Below are positions 7,076-15,335 of a stretch of DNA of 49,469 nt, piece after piece. The number at the start of each line of letters is the position of its first letter. Positions within the stretch are counted from its first letter, which is position 1. This DNA is from Bacillota bacterium (GTDB lineage Bacteria; Bacillota; Clostridia; Christensenellales; Christensenellaceae), in contig JAEWMJ010000061.1 in NCBI GenBank assembly GCA_023393165.1, positions 1 through 49,469 of the forward strand, given 5' to 3'. The translations under genes and the position numbers were made by a program. Below the pieces are notes generated by a model, which was not told where the DNA came from, ran no database searches, and saw only the letters and a list, made by a program, of their open reading frames with translations.

Positions 7076-8171
7076 TTTTAAACCTCCTGTCTATATATTT
7101 TTTTATATTCATTTTCTCGGTGCCAAACACCGCTTCGATGGTCGCGGCGCCGCCTTCGTATATTTCACGGATCTCGGTGATCCGCTGGTCCACCTGGTAC
7201 CCAATTCGTGGGTTTATCACCGTGCACAGGTCGCCCAGGTCAAAATCCTGTTTGTATACCAGGTTGCCAAATTGGTTGATCGACGTATCGACGTTAATAA
7301 CGATAGCCTGCTCCTTCAGCTTTTCGAGCCCCCGCTGGTGGAGAATAGCGCGGTAAGCCGTAGTGGTAATATCGTTTCCGTCATCATCTTTGGGCTGGAG
7401 ATCGCGAGCGTCCACATACATTTCCCGTCGGCGTTCTCCAGAGGATACCTGTTCGACGGGTTCTATGATCCTCGTGGCCCCTTCGCCAGCTCCGGCGACA
7501 TAAGCAAAATTCTTGTAATCAGCATCTTTGCGTTGATACGATTCTCCGGAGATATTTTCATAATCCCGGGAGAATATGGCTTGATTATTAGCTGACTGGC
7601 TGGCAGAACGATTCAGGCCTTGCCATACTTCAAAGATGAGTTTACCCTGCAGAAAATCGTATCGAAGCAGACAAGATATCTCCTGCTCCAGGCAAAGTTT
7701 ATCAAAGTATTCCATAAGGCTGTCGCCTGTAACTTGCGTGTTTACACTTCCACCCACGCCGCTGAGTGGCCCCAGAATAAGATTTTCTATCTTCCGCAAC
7801 GTATCTGTTGGGTTAATAGCATGCGTATTTAATAGAGTGCGTAGAACGGCCTCGGCATTGCCGCTCACATTACGGGTACGAGCTATAACACGCCCATCCA
7901 GCAGCGCATTTAAAAAGCGCCCCTTTACGGTGACGCTCTCCTCGCCCTGGTCGTTGAGTTCATACGCAAAGTCCTCAATGATACCTGTTTCCGATGCATC
8001 GGCCCGATGTACGTATGCCCCGGCCTTCAGCACCTCGCAAAATTCCACCGGCGCGTGCAGCTCGAATTCACCCGTCCGGTAGTATCGCCGGATCCACTGC
8101 AGGGAGGAATATGCATCCACTACAGGAAGTAATGGCTTAAAATCATCGTCAAGCACGATTATATCTGGCAT
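7068..8171 (-). CDS. Siphovirus Gp37-like tail protein
   Basis: A 367-residue protein starting MPDIIVLDDDFKPLLPVVDA with WIRRYYRTGEFELHAP soon after, typical of the ReqiPepy6 Gp37-like family of baseplate/tail-tip proteins. The ATG at 8171 follows GGGGGTG. It lies between the distal tail protein and the fibre, the usual tail-hub position, and overlaps the fibre gene by 8 bp. Probably a hub component at the tail tip. Confidence 0.82.
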   Translation of the reverse strand: MPDIIVLDDDFKPLLPVVDAYSSLQWIRRYYRTGEFELHAPVEFCEVLKAGAYVHRADASETGIIEDFAYELNDQGEESVTVKGRFLNALLDGRVIARTRNVSGNAEAVLRTLLNTHAINPTDTLRKIENLILGPLSGVGGSVNTQVTGDSLMEYFDKLCLEQEISCLLRYDFLQGKLIFEVWQGLNRSASQSANNQAIFSRDYENISGESYQRKDADYKNFAYVAGAGEGATRIIEPVEQVSSGERRREMYVDARDLQPKDDDGNDITTTAYRAILHQRGLEKLKEQAIVINVDTSINQFGNLVYKQDFDLGDLCTVINPRIGYQVDQRITEIREIYEGGAATIEAVFGTEKMNIKKYIDRRFKNA

Positions 8172-8175
8172 TTTA

Positions 8176-9018
8176 TCACCCCCAGGCCGCCAGGTATTTG
8201 GCGCGGTACCGCACATACGCATCCAACGATGTATAGCCGGTATCGGATCCGTATCTTAAAATGTTTTCTCCTTCGGCCAGACTGAAAAAAGTGCTTGCCG
8301 GATCAAAATTCGTATATTTCTGACCATTAACATAAATGTTTTTTCGCGCTGTGTTGGTCTCGAATTGGATCGTATCGCCGGCCGCCATGGTGCGCAGTAT
8401 CCGCATATACTGACCTGTATTCACCAATTCAATTTTTGGATTCGTAACCGCGCCGGTGCACTTAAAATCAACGATCAGGCCGGTTTCGACATCTCCCCGG
8501 TTAAGGATTAAGGTTTGATCGGTAAACACTTTATAATCCGATATCAGGCCTTTGCTCGCCGGCCAGATAAATGGAAAACCATATAATGCCCGCCTGGATG
8601 CAATATTTTTGCCGAAATCGTCCACGTCGTAAAAATACGGATCCGGGCAAATGAGATCGATCTTAAGCACCGGGGGGTACTGCAGGTGCGGCTGCTCCAC
8701 CTCGAAGGCCTGTACCCTATAGCTGACCATACGCTGCGTATCGCCACGGGTGACATACAAAATGCCCTCTTTTTTGGGATTGAAAAAAGTCAGCCATTGG
8801 CGCCTCCGGCTGACCTCCTCGCTCTCCTGTATTTCGATGTATAAGGGTCGCGCTGCGACTTTTATGCCGCTCACGCTGCCACCGTCATAAGTTGCATTAT
8901 CTGATAAGTTTATGACGTAATCGGACGCTTCAAAGCCCTCCAGGGTGAGCATCTCCTCGCTGCTGTATGTTTTGCCTCCGGACTCAAACCGCAATTCTAA
9001 ATTTTCTACGTCAGCCAT
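8176..9018 (-). CDS. Distal tail protein (Dit-like)
   Basis: A 280-residue phage tail-family protein. Features include FESGGKTYSSEEMLTLEGFE at the N terminus, YIEIQESEEVSRRRQWLTFF and a C-terminal carbohydrate-module-like region (FECTGAVTNPKIELVNTGQY-type beta strands). In siphophages this protein forms the hexameric ring between tail tube and baseplate. It overlaps the tape-measure stop by 8 bp and is followed by the Gp37-like gene, the standard order. Confidence 0.85.
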   Translation of the reverse strand: MADVENLELRFESGGKTYSSEEMLTLEGFEASDYVINLSDNATYDGGSVSGIKVAARPLYIEIQESEEVSRRRQWLTFFNPKKEGILYVTRGDTQRMVSYRVQAFEVEQPHLQYPPVLKIDLICPDPYFYDVDDFGKNIASRRALYGFPFIWPASKGLISDYKVFTDQTLILNRGDVETGLIVDFKCTGAVTNPKIELVNTGQYMRILRTMAAGDTIQFETNTARKNIYVNGQKYTNFDPASTFFSLAEGENILRYGSDTGYTSLDAYVRYRAKYLAAWG

Positions 9019-12000
9019 TTGCCAGCGCCTCCCCTGCTTTCCTTACAGCCCTGGTCACCTGCGAAGGTGTCTCTATTGGCTGATCAAAATGGATTTCCTG
9101 CTTGATGGTGCGGCTATTGTTGGTGGAAGAATGTACTGTGCTTACGTTTTTTGCATATGTTGTTGTCGTTGATGTAATCCCGCTGCGTCCAGCTGCTACG
9201 GTTTGCCGCAGACTATTACTCAGCGATTCTCCTACGTCGATGCTGCCGAACCGGCTAAGTATGCCGCTCGTCAGTCCGTCAATTTCCGCATACAGGGATT
9301 GCTCATTATCGCCCAGGCCTTCGATCATGCCTTTCATCACGTTGCCAAATATTCCGATCATGACCTTGGATGGAGAATGAATCTGGAAAGCCTTATTAAG
9401 ACGATTGATGATACCCTGCGCGATGGTATCCGCCTTCCCATACAAGGTAGGCGCCCAGTTATCCATCGCCGATGCCATACCCCGGAACATATTATCTACT
9501 ACGCCAGGCGCCTGCGTGACCATGCCGTTCAATTTTGCAATAATTCCGGACACCACATTATCCGCTGCGCTCATGATCCCGCTGGTTTTGGCCATGCCCT
9601 CCTCGATGGCCGCAATGATATTGCCAATTGCCGAAACCACCATGCCGCGCCCCGAGTTTATCCTGGCTGAAATTTGCGTCATCATGGTTGTTGTTATCGT
9701 GGTCACATTGGAGGACATGATTCTTACAGCGCTCTGCACACTGCTGGACAGCGAGGATACCGCCGAGCTGACGCCGCCCATCCCAGATTTGATGGCGTTG
9801 GAAATTCCGGTTGTGATGCCAGAGTAGTCAGCGCTGGTGAGATTGTTTACAACTTGATCGGCTATGCCCTGAGATGCCGTATCTGGTGCGGTGCTTTTGC
9901 TCATTCCGGTCCCCACGGAATTCATATTGCCCTCGCCTGCCGCCTCAAATGCAGGATTGGTCTCTGTTACCGCGCCAACCTCGGTTTCCATCGCGACTTT
10001 TAACTGATTGTAGAACTTTTGTCCTTTTTCTCCGTTAGGATCTGCTAGGTATTCTTCTAAAAGGCTGTTATATCCAGGTCCCCATGATTCAATCACTTGC
10101 ATCATTTCCGGACCTAGCGTAGCGGATGCACTTACAAGGTTTTGCTTCCATGCGGCATATCGCTGGTTGTTTGTTTCAAGCAGGGTATTAAGTTCGTCCA
10201 AGGACATATCGGCCTGCTCCGGGATCTCTTTGAATCCGTTGATGACCTCTTCCATGCCCCCAACTGCGGCAGCTTGCCACTCTTCGAAGATGCGGACTTG
10301 TTCGTCTTCCCATTCCTGCATTGAAATACCCTGAATGGCCATTTGATCCTTGATGGCTTGCGTGGTGGTGCCCCATTTAATGGCCAGCTGCTCGATGCTA
10401 AGACCTGCGTCCGTATGGGTCGCTTTCATCTCCTCATTAAATTCATCATATGTCATGCCCCACTCATCGCAGTAGTCCTTTATTTGGTCAACGGTCATGC
10501 CCCACTTTTGGGCGAGCATTTCGATATCCATACCTGATTCGGTAAATTTTGCGGATTGATTCGATGCCCATTCCTCTAAGCCGCCGTCCAGTTCTGCGGC
10601 CGCATCGGCGATCGAGTCGAATGAAAGATCATACTGATGCGCGAGCTTTTTAATGTCCGCAGATTGCGTATTTATGATATTTTGCCTTTTTACAGCAAAT
10701 TCAGCCTCCGAATTGTAGGCCTCATCCGCAGCCTTTTTATACGCCTTGACATCCACTTCAAGGTCCCCCAAGGAATCCCCGTACTCCTCTAATAATTTAT
10801 CCGCTTCTTTGATTAACTTATTACGCTGGCTTTCAGAGATCGCGCCCTCTTCCACCATTTTGTTATAAATCTCTTTCTTGGCTTCCAAAGCGTTTATTTT
10901 TGCCTGCAGGGAATTCCGCTCCTTCAGGATGTTATTGTATTCATCCTGGGCCGCTTCGTATTCTGTGACGGCCGCCAATGCATCGCCATAGGCTTTAAGC
11001 TCCTTGTTGCCCATATTGATTTGCCCGTTTGTTTCGTCATAAGCAAGCCCTAAACCCTCTATATTTTCATTAAGTTCTTTTACCTTATTACGCACCTCGT
11101 CTGTGGATCCTGTAACCTTTCCGTTTTCGTCCACCAACGATGTCAGAGAGCTGAGCAAATCGCGGTTGCTATGGGCCTGGGCGACTTTCTCCTGCGCTTC
11201 ATTTCGGGCGGCGTCTTTACTCTCGTTGAGCGCGTCGGCATACCCCTCGTGCTCTTTCTCAAGATCCTTAAGGGCATCTTTTTCGGCATAATATTCTTTG
11301 TTGGCAGCCTTCACAGCTCCCACAATTCCTGCAATGGCAGCTGTTACACCTACGATGGCCAGCAGTATCCAGCCCAAAGGTGAAGCAAAAATAATAGCAT
11401 TAAGTGCAGTCCAAGCTCCTGACAGGCCTGCGGTAGCTGCCGCCTCGGCCCATGTCGCGCCGGTCATTACGAGCATGAGAGCATGCGCAACAGATTTGAC
11501 AACATTCCCCAATGCAACTACCCCAGATAAGGCTTTTTCCGCTGCCGTTTGAAATACTAACGCAGAAGCGGCGGCCGTACTGCCCGAGGCAAGCGCAAGC
11601 ACTTGTTGTACGGCCGCACCTACGACCGTCCCTAACGTTTTCACTGCTGACGACACAGAGCTTGCTACTTTTAACGTAATAAGCGCTGCTGTTGCCGCAA
11701 TTGCGATGGGGGCGATAACATCAAGATGCTCAGCGACCCCCTTCATAACCGATTCAATTGTTTTGCCGAATGCAACCATGTTGGATTTCACATTAAACAT
11801 TTTGTCCAGAGAAGTGAGTACAGACGCCGTTCCACGCGTGATCGCCGCTTTCATATTGTCAATACTTCCGGACCAACTTGCCCCCGCTTCCTTCGCCGCA
11901 CCGGCGACGCTTGGAAACCCGGAAGTGCCCGTTTCAAATGCTTCGTTCATTACGCGGATAAAGTCATCGGTTTTTAGTTCTCCCTTGCTCATCGCGGCCG

Positions 12001-12547
12001 TTACCTCGTCGGTAGATATGCCGACGGCATCTGCGTAGATCTGTACCGCGGGGATCCCCGCTTCCAAGAGCATTTGCAAGTGCTCCATAGTAACAGTTCC
12101 TTTGGTCTGCATCTTTTGTAAGGCTGTGGACACTGTCTCCAGCTCAGCGTTTGTCCCTTTGGTGTAAAATGATGTTGCATCAGCCCATGCCGCCATTGTA
12201 TCGGTCGCTTTCGAAACCTGCATTCCACTGTTGACGAAAGCCTGTACGCCTTTTGAGGCTGTATCCAGCCCATAGGCGGTACCCGTCACGACCTCGGTGG
12301 TTTCCTTAAGTGCCTTGTTGGTTTTCTCCGTGCTGCCCGTCATGGTATTCATGACCCGATTAAATTGGTCCATCGTATCAAGGCGGCCCATGGCGGCATC
12401 CAGGGAATCCGCAATCATGGATAGGCCTTTTTTGATAATCTCGAAAATGCCGAGGCCGTTCACGATGTCGCCCAGTTTACTGGCGCCTTTCTGAAAACCG
12501 GAAGCGTCCAAGGACGTATCGAATTTTAAAGTTCCGTCATATGCCAT
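9011..12547 (-). CDS. Tail tape-measure protein
   Basis: A 1178-residue protein that sets tail length and assists DNA ejection. The N terminus carries the tape-measure domain (FVNSGMQVSKATDTMAAWAD, LQKMQTKGTVTMEHLQMLLE). Two hydrophobic stretches lie between about residues 275 and 420. Residues ~430-640 are coiled coil. About 635-750 holds three or more degenerate repeats around LAQKWGMTVDQIKD and LAIKWGTTTQAIKD. The Ala/Met/Ser-rich C-terminal third ends with IHSPSKVMIGIFG, common in tape-measure proteins. By the usual relation of about 1.5 angstroms per residue it predicts a tail of roughly 150-180 nm, an estimate only. Confidence 0.95.
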   Translation of the reverse strand: MAYDGTLKFDTSLDASGFQKGASKLGDIVNGLGIFEIIKKGLSMIADSLDAAMGRLDTMDQFNRVMNTMTGSTEKTNKALKETTEVVTGTAYGLDTASKGVQAFVNSGMQVSKATDTMAAWADATSFYTKGTNAELETVSTALQKMQTKGTVTMEHLQMLLEAGIPAVQIYADAVGISTDEVTAAMSKGELKTDDFIRVMNEAFETGTSGFPSVAGAAKEAGASWSGSIDNMKAAITRGTASVLTSLDKMFNVKSNMVAFGKTIESVMKGVAEHLDVIAPIAIAATAALITLKVASSVSSAVKTLGTVVGAAVQQVLALASGSTAAASALVFQTAAEKALSGVVALGNVVKSVAHALMLVMTGATWAEAAATAGLSGAWTALNAIIFASPLGWILLAIVGVTAAIAGIVGAVKAANKEYYAEKDALKDLEKEHEGYADALNESKDAARNEAQEKVAQAHSNRDLLSSLTSLVDENGKVTGSTDEVRNKVKELNENIEGLGLAYDETNGQINMGNKELKAYGDALAAVTEYEAAQDEYNNILKERNSLQAKINALEAKKEIYNKMVEEGAISESQRNKLIKEADKLLEEYGDSLGDLEVDVKAYKKAADEAYNSEAEFAVKRQNIINTQSADIKKLAHQYDLSFDSIADAAAELDGGLEEWASNQSAKFTESGMDIEMLAQKWGMTVDQIKDYCDEWGMTYDEFNEEMKATHTDAGLSIEQLAIKWGTTTQAIKDQMAIQGISMQEWEDEQVRIFEEWQAAAVGGMEEVINGFKEIPEQADMSLDELNTLLETNNQRYAAWKQNLVSASATLGPEMMQVIESWGPGYNSLLEEYLADPNGEKGQKFYNQLKVAMETEVGAVTETNPAFEAAGEGNMNSVGTGMSKSTAPDTASQGIADQVVNNLTSADYSGITTGISNAIKSGMGGVSSAVSSLSSSVQSAVRIMSSNVTTITTTMMTQISARINSGRGMVVSAIGNIIAAIEEGMAKTSGIMSAADNVVSGIIAKLNGMVTQAPGVVDNMFRGMASAMDNWAPTLYGKADTIAQGIINRLNKAFQIHSPSKVMIGIFGNVMKGMIEGLGDNEQSLYAEIDGLTSGILSRFGSIDVGESLSNSLRQTVAAGRSGITSTTTTYAKNVSTVHSSTNNSRTIKQEIHFDQPIETPSQVTRAVRKAGEALANG

Positions 12548-12570
12548 GTTTAGATCCTCCTTTTTGAGTA

Positions 12571-12604
12571 TTAAAAAACCACCTTACACTTATAAGGTGG
12601 TTTT
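12571..12604 (-). terminator. Terminator inside the tail operon
   Basis: Minus strand AAACCACCTTA / TAAGGTGGTTT, a perfect 11-bp stem with a 6-nt loop, followed by TTTTAATAC. It sits between the SHOCT-domain gene and the tape-measure gene. A strong terminator inside a morphogenetic operon is typical of an inserted moron gene. Confidence 0.8.
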
Positions 12605-12619
12605 GATGATTCTAATTGA

Positions 12620-13273
12620 CTATATATTGAGCAACTGTTTTTTCTTCGCTTCGAATTCCTCTCGGGTGATCACTCCGTCATCCAGCAGTGCTTTAAATTT
12701 TCGCAATTCTTCTGTTGCATCAGCTTCCCCAGCGCCCTTAATGTTTTCGGCAACCGCTTTCCCTATTGCATCAGCTATCGGGATATTCCCCATATCCGGA
12801 ACCGCTGCTGCTGCAGAAGCCCCGGGGTCTATTGCCATATTTATTACTAGGTCCTTGTTTAAATTCAATATCAGTTTAAAAAGCTTCTCGGCCAAAGCTT
12901 TCTGGTAGAACCCAACCGCAGCCAAAAACGAGCATTCTTTGAACACGAATTTAAACTGTGCTCCTGAAAAACCCGTAGCATTACATGATATTGCTTGCAA
13001 ACCTGTAAGCGGAAGAGTTTTTTCAACTTTGTTATTTACATTAGTAAGTTCCACGCTATTTACATAGAGATTATTTCTTGCAATCGCGATGTTTCCTGTC
13101 GCTAACGTAGGGCGGGCCGGGAACTCTGGATTCGGCCAAGTAATGTTGGCAAAGGAAATGAATACTATCTCCTCCGTTTGCGGAATTCGCGTTTCTAGCA
13201 ATTCAAGGCCTTTTTTCATTCCTAAAGTTTTAATCTTGTATTCTTTTATAACTTTTGCTGTATCCTCACGCAT
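12620..13273 (-). CDS. PH-like plus SHOCT-domain protein, probable moron
   Basis: A 217-residue protein. The first ~130 residues look like a bacterial PH-like (YokE-type) beta domain (EIVFISFANITWPNPEFPAR, ATGFSGAQFKFVFKECSFL). The last ~30 (LRKFKALLDDGVITREEFE, then KKKQLLNI) are a clear SHOCT motif, a short domain found at protein ends. It is not a tail component; it sits between tail-chaperone and tape-measure genes with a palindrome upstream and a terminator downstream, so it is probably an independently expressed cargo gene. Function is unknown; SHOCT/PH proteins are often linked to membranes or oligomers. Confidence 0.75.
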   Translation of the reverse strand: MREDTAKVIKEYKIKTLGMKKGLELLETRIPQTEEIVFISFANITWPNPEFPARPTLATGNIAIARNNLYVNSVELTNVNNKVEKTLPLTGLQAISCNATGFSGAQFKFVFKECSFLAAVGFYQKALAEKLFKLILNLNKDLVINMAIDPGASAAAAVPDMGNIPIADAIGKAVAENIKGAGEADATEELRKFKALLDDGVITREEFEAKKKQLLNI

Positions 13274-13289
13274 ATTGTTCCCCTCCCCT

Positions 13290-13314
13290 ATATGGTATTT
13301 TTACAATACCATAT
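13290..13314. promoter_or_regulatory. Perfect inverted repeat upstream of the SHOCT gene
   Basis: ATATGGTATT (13290-13299) and AATACCATAT (13305-13314) form a perfect 10-bp dyad with a 5-bp centre, directly before the AGGGGAGGGG ribosome binding site. It could be an operator for a repressor or an RNA hairpin that controls translation. Confidence 0.65.
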
Positions 13315-13335
13315 TAAGGAATTCGTGTAAACCCA

Positions 13336-13932
13336 TCATTTACCTTTCGCTTCAGACGCTCGCTGCTGCAAGCGCTCCTTGTACCGTGCCGCTTTTTCCT
13401 TTGCGGTGACTGTAACCGTAGGTTTATGTTTCTTCCGGATGGCAATTTCCTTTTTGATTCGCGCAACCCGTTTTTTCTCATCACCCTTCAGCTTGCTCAG
13501 ATCCAAGCCCCGGTAATACATCCGCTTGGACATGGACGCATCCTCCGGCAAAGCTCCCAATAGTGCCAGGAACTGCCACCAGTGCAGGGATGTATCCTCT
13601 TTGGCCAGATCAATGCCGTAGGCGGTTAAAAAATCCGCGTATATAAAGTTGGCATCCTGTTCAAAGTCAACGAGCTCTTCATGCTTGCCGGATCCACCCT
13701 GCTTACTCTCTTTGCCGCCGGAATAAAACCATTCCAGCTCGTGGATCAGCGTCGCCGCATCGCTCGTTACGCCTTCGAAATCCCCATACAGCAGCTGCAA
13801 GGCGTAAAAGGCAGTATCGTGTTGATCCTCGCTGCAATACAGCTCGTCGACGCGCAGCATGTTATGAAAGTCTGTATAGATCTCATTGCCTAACCGGTCC
13901 GTATACGGCAGGCCTCCGGTAATGATGCTCAT
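13336..13932 (-). CDS. Gp15-family tail assembly protein
   Basis: A 198-residue protein beginning MSIITGGLPYTDRLGNEIYT, with LHWWQFLALLGALP in the middle (bacteriophage Gp15 family), and a long basic C terminus (RIKKEIAIRKKHKPT, KEKAARYKERLQQRA). It follows the tail-chaperone gene with an ATGA overlap, as in siphovirus tail operons where this pair lies just before the tape-measure gene. It probably acts with the upstream gene as a tail assembly chaperone. Confidence 0.8.
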   Translation of the reverse strand: MSIITGGLPYTDRLGNEIYTDFHNMLRVDELYCSEDQHDTAFYALQLLYGDFEGVTSDAATLIHELEWFYSGGKESKQGGSGKHEELVDFEQDANFIYADFLTAYGIDLAKEDTSLHWWQFLALLGALPEDASMSKRMYYRGLDLSKLKGDEKKRVARIKKEIAIRKKHKPTVTVTAKEKAARYKERLQQRASEAKGK

Positions 13933-14294
13933 TTCCGTTTTCCTTTAGGTCCAACGGGCGCGAAGGCCTTAACCTTGGTCGCAAAGCCATTTGCCTGCGC
14001 CTCTACGGCCTGTTCAAACTCGCCATACACGTTAATGCATTCCTCAAAATCGCATTCCGCGCCGAACAGGTCGTTTGAAGTCCCATTGCCAAATATGCCA
14101 TCAAATAACTCAAATATGGAATTGCAGGCCCGCCTCAGCAGGTCGGCATACTCCTGCAGGCCGATCTGGCTCATGTCGGCGGTCGCGATATCCTCATATC
14201 GTGCCTTAACTTCTTTGCGGGCGTCTTCCCATTTCTGGATGTGATCTGCGTTCATAAAGTTAAAATTCAGTTCTTTACCTTTTATCGTAATCAT
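13929..14294 (-). CDS. Tail assembly chaperone-like protein
   Basis: A 121-residue acidic protein (MITIKGKELNFNFMNADHIQ..., YGEFEQAVEAQANGFATK). It occupies the slot of gpG-type tail chaperones and overlaps the Gp15 gene by 4 bp (ATGA). I chose the ATG at 14294, which has GAGG nine bases upstream, over an ATG at 14309. Identification rests on position and size. Confidence 0.65.
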   Translation of the reverse strand: MITIKGKELNFNFMNADHIQKWEDARKEVKARYEDIATADMSQIGLQEYADLLRRACNSIFELFDGIFGNGTSNDLFGAECDFEECINVYGEFEQAVEAQANGFATKVKAFAPVGPKGKRK

Positions 14295-14324
14295 ATGATA
14301 ATACCTCATAAGAGAGGAGGGAGA

Positions 14325-14525
14325 TTACTCCCCCTCCGTTTTCTTTCTTTTACCTTTTCCCATCTCCTGGATGAGTGGGCGACGGAATTTGTTTTCGCTG
14401 CCCTGCAGATACGCAATGCGCTCCTCTGACGGTTCGGTCGCCTCTGGCCGAGGATAAGTATCCCCCGCATTGTAGACGTGACGACCGTCCATATCGTCCG
14501 TAAAAGCTTTTAACACTTTGTACAT
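14325..14525 (-). CDS. Small phage structural-region protein
   Basis: A 66-residue protein starting MYKVLKAFTDDMDGRHVYNA with a lysine-rich tail (KGKRKKTEGE). It has AGGAGG before the ATG. Short proteins with VYNAGDTYP-type cores are common next to major tail or head-tail genes in Firmicutes phages. It lies just downstream of the remnant tail protein. Function unknown. Confidence 0.6.
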   Translation of the reverse strand: MYKVLKAFTDDMDGRHVYNAGDTYPRPEATEPSEERIAYLQGSENKFRRPLIQEMGKGKRKKTEGE

Positions 14526-14537
14526 GCTGCCCTCCTA

Positions 14538-14744
14538 TTACGGCGTTTCCGGAGCGTAGGTGTATTCTTCAGGTTCGCCGTATCCCGACAGCGTCGCGCT
14601 GAACGAAGCGTCCTCGCCGACCGCGCCGGACAGGTCGTCCTCGACGGCGATCGATACTTTGCCTTTTTCGCCCTTACCGGTTGACCCGAATGTGCCCGCA
14701 GCGGTCGGCCAGCCTGTCCATTTCCTCGTAACTGGCCGTATCAA
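14538..14744 (-). pseudogene. Remnant C terminus of a major tail-like protein
   Basis: The frame ends with GWPTAAGTFGSTGKGEKGKV, then AVEDDLSGAVGEDASFSATL and GEPEEYTYAPETP. The composition (Gly/Asp-rich, beta) fits the end of a tail-tube or Ig-like protein, but no N-terminal part exists upstream: the frame opens only at a TTG (14744) with no ribosome binding site, inside another reading frame. The simplest reading is that the 5' part was lost in the deletion that removed the head genes. The length of authentic sequence is uncertain; perhaps only the part below about 14725 belongs to it. Confidence 0.55.
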
Positions 14745-14811
14745 TGCTACAATAGCCGTTGTGATTGATTGTGCACCAACTGACTGCGTCTTGCGGCCCG
14801 CACCCCATCAT
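14674..14811 (-). CDS. Small Cys-containing phage ORF, probably truncated at the 3' end
   Basis: A 45-residue frame beginning MMGCGPQDAVSWCTINHNGY. It is coupled to the upstream HTH gene through an ATGATG/TGA overlap. Its C terminus (DRLADRCGHIRVNR) overlaps the tail-protein remnant out of frame, so its real 3' end was probably replaced by the deletion junction. The four cysteines might bind metal. Function unknown. Confidence 0.45.
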   Translation of the reverse strand: MMGCGPQDAVSWCTINHNGYCSIDTASYEEMDRLADRCGHIRVNR

Positions 14812-15086
14812 GATGGGACCTCCTTAGCAATGCCGAAGATCTCGCGCAGATCGGCGGCCGTCTCATTCCAGGAGCGCGACGGGGATCCCGCCTGCGGCTC
14901 CGCAATAATGATCCTCTTTTTCCGCGGGCCGCCATGCTTGCCAGCAGTCAATCCGCGCTTTGCTGCTATCCGCCGCATTGTTGTCTCGGGTATGTCCAGC
15001 CGGGCGGCCAGTTCTTCATTTTTTATTAATCCGTAATGTGCGTCCAAGTATATCAACTGGGCGTCACTCAGCTCCGTTTTACTCAT
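14808..15086 (-). CDS. HTH-domain phage protein
   Basis: A 92-residue basic protein (MSKTELSDAQLIYLDAHYGL, then NEELAARLDIPETTMRRIAA, a helix-turn-helix). It could be a late-transcription regulator or the DNA-binding part of a small terminase; the sequence does not decide. It is the last early-region gene before the head-gene discontinuity, where late-gene activators or terminase genes normally sit. The stop is coupled to the next ORF. Confidence 0.6.
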   Translation of the reverse strand: MSKTELSDAQLIYLDAHYGLIKNEELAARLDIPETTMRRIAAKRGLTAGKHGGPRKKRIIIAEPQAGSPSRSWNETAADLREIFGIAKEVPS

Positions 15087-15131
15087 TTTTGATAACCCTC
15101 CATTTGGTCAGTTAAGGTCTATTTTTGACTA

Positions 15132-15281
15132 TCATTCCATAAACTTCAAATTGCACCCCGGGCAGGTTCCTTGATGGTGCCCGTTATACTTGGATTTAAT
15201 TGCTTTTGCTTCACCACCGCAGATCGGGCACGTAAAAGGTAAAAACCTTTCCAGGCTCTTTGCACGCCTCGCGCGCAACAT
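15132..15281 (-). CDS. Zinc-ribbon miniprotein (overlapping/frameshifted partner)
   Basis: A 49-residue frame containing FTCPICGGEAKAIKSKYNG and TCPGCNLKFME, i.e. two CxxC knuckles spaced like a zinc ribbon. It overlaps the ORF at 15211-15333 in another frame. Its own ATG lacks a clear ribosome binding site. Removing one T from TTTT near 15235 would fuse the upstream ORF to the ribbon (KEPGKVFT + FTCPICGG), so the two are probably one gene split by a frameshift, natural or sequencing-derived. Confidence 0.5.
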   Translation of the reverse strand: MLRARRAKSLERFLPFTCPICGGEAKAIKSKYNGHHQGTCPGCNLKFME

Positions 15282-15333
15282 CTGTAAATTTTAAAAATTC
15301 ATCAAGATCTTTATCTGGATCTATATTATTCAT
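15211..15333 (-). CDS. N-terminal part of the split zinc-ribbon gene
   Basis: A 40-residue frame beginning MNNIDPDKDLDEFLKFTDVA with GGAGG before the ATG. It runs out of frame over the zinc-ribbon coding sequence and stops at a TGA. It is most likely the N terminus of the gene at 15132-15281. Confidence 0.5.
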   Translation of the reverse strand: MNNIDPDKDLDEFLKFTDVAREACKEPGKVFTFYVPDLRW

Positions 15334-15335
15334 AA

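Noticed and set aside
14747..14935. 62-codon Arg-rich minus-strand frame
   Set aside because: Overlaps the HTH gene and the small Cys ORF, extreme Arg content, no ribosome binding site.
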